Below are positions 63,818 through 64,000 of a stretch of 64,000 nucleotides of DNA, one piece after another. Source of the stretch: CAZUXY01 sp964624235. GTDB taxonomy: Bacteria; Spirochaetota; UBA4802; UBA5368. The notes below the pieces were generated by a model. It had not been told where the DNA came from, searched no databases, and saw only the letters and a program-made list of their open reading frames with translations. The stretch covers positions 1 to 64,000 of the forward strand of contig CAZUXY010000005.1 of the NCBI GenBank assembly GCA_964624235.1, in the 5' to 3' direction. Positions within the stretch are counted from its first letter, which is position 1; each line of letters begins with the position of its first letter. The translations under genes and the position numbers were made by a program.

Positions 63818-64000
63818 CTATAATTCGGCAACGTTTTCCAGTTCTATCAGACCTCCACCGTGGCGGATCTCATCATCCCTGCTGCCTGCTACTTCTTCAT
63901 CCTCCCTCTTCGATTTTTCAATTCTTTTTTCTTTGAGGTTTTCCGATTCGATCTCTTCCTGAATATCGGGCACGTTCTTCCCGTCTATTCTGTATAACAG
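63818..64000 (-). CDS. C-terminal end of a protein cut by the window edge
   Basis: Sixty codons and a TAG stop are open to the right edge (start outside). The visible part is highly charged (DIQEEIESENLKEKRIEKSK, later EDEEVAGSRDDEIRHGG), probably a coiled or disordered tail. It ends 14 bp before the DUF6602-like start, so the two genes are likely co-transcribed. The family cannot be judged. Confidence 0.6.
   Translation of the reverse strand: MLYRIDGKNVPDIQEEIESENLKEKRIEKSKREDEEVAGSRDDEIRHGGGLIELENVAEL

Overview
The window comes from a spirochaete, most likely a draft or metagenome-derived genome of an environmental lineage. The best marker is a 648-residue protein at 59503-61449 that I recognise as the cytoplasmic filament protein CfpA, known from Treponema and relatives. 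The MORN-type lipoprotein, the PP2C/STAS partner-switch genes and a flagellar rod/ring operon fit this. The DNA is not fully clean: positions 343-439, inside a CRISPR array, hold an N gap, a 40-base poly-C run and an Illumina adapter sequence.

Region 1 (1-8762) is a type I-C-like CRISPR-Cas locus on the minus strand. It comprises a repeat array that runs off the left edge, a leader, and the genes cas5, cas8c-like, cas7, cas3, cas4, cas1 and cas2. No cas6 is present, as expected for I-C, where Cas5 processes the crRNA. Two things are odd. cas3 sits between cas7 and cas4 instead of at the front. The interference genes are AT-rich while the adaptation genes cas4-cas1-cas2 are GC-rich like the rest of the window, with an abrupt switch near 2924-2942.

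Region 2 (8763-10201) is a gene-poor flank with hairpins and a palindrome-rich extragenic element. Region 3 (10202-19480) is a metabolic island read leftward: a GntR/HutC regulator with a palindromic operator candidate, an AprA/FrdA-like flavoprotein, a GltD-like NAD(P)H/FAD/Fe-S oxidoreductase, a class III aminotransferase, a ThDP-dependent enzyme and a DUF819 membrane protein. Together they look like a substrate-inducible catabolic pathway whose substrate I cannot name.

Region 4 (19650-23042) is flgG-flgA-flgH-flgI-flgJ, encoding the distal rod, the L- and P-rings, the P-ring chaperone and the rod-binding protein. Region 5 (23353-52165) is mostly housekeeping and envelope: a MORN lipoprotein, purQ and a PurS-like/PurL fusion, a REC-histidine kinase and a HAMP-TPR sensor, uvrC, a 7TM-GAF-PP2C phosphatase, an ECF sigma/anti-sigma pair, tyrS, ispF, a STAS protein, recJ, an RNase HI, a zinc-ribbon protein, a Nif3-like protein, queA, a SpoIID-like lipoprotein, a XerD-like recombinase and a MacB-MacA-TolC-type exporter.

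Region 6 (52457-64000) starts with tRNA-Thr and tRNA-Tyr, followed by a DUF1858 protein, a ThiF/MoeB-like enzyme and a thiolase. It ends with a block of unusual genes: a PPDK-like protein whose ATP-grasp motifs look degraded, an uncharacterised partner, CfpA with a strong promoter and its own terminator, a VWA-TM-FHA-like protein and a DUF6602-like protein. The most novel material lies here, in the mosaic CRISPR-Cas locus and in the metabolic island.
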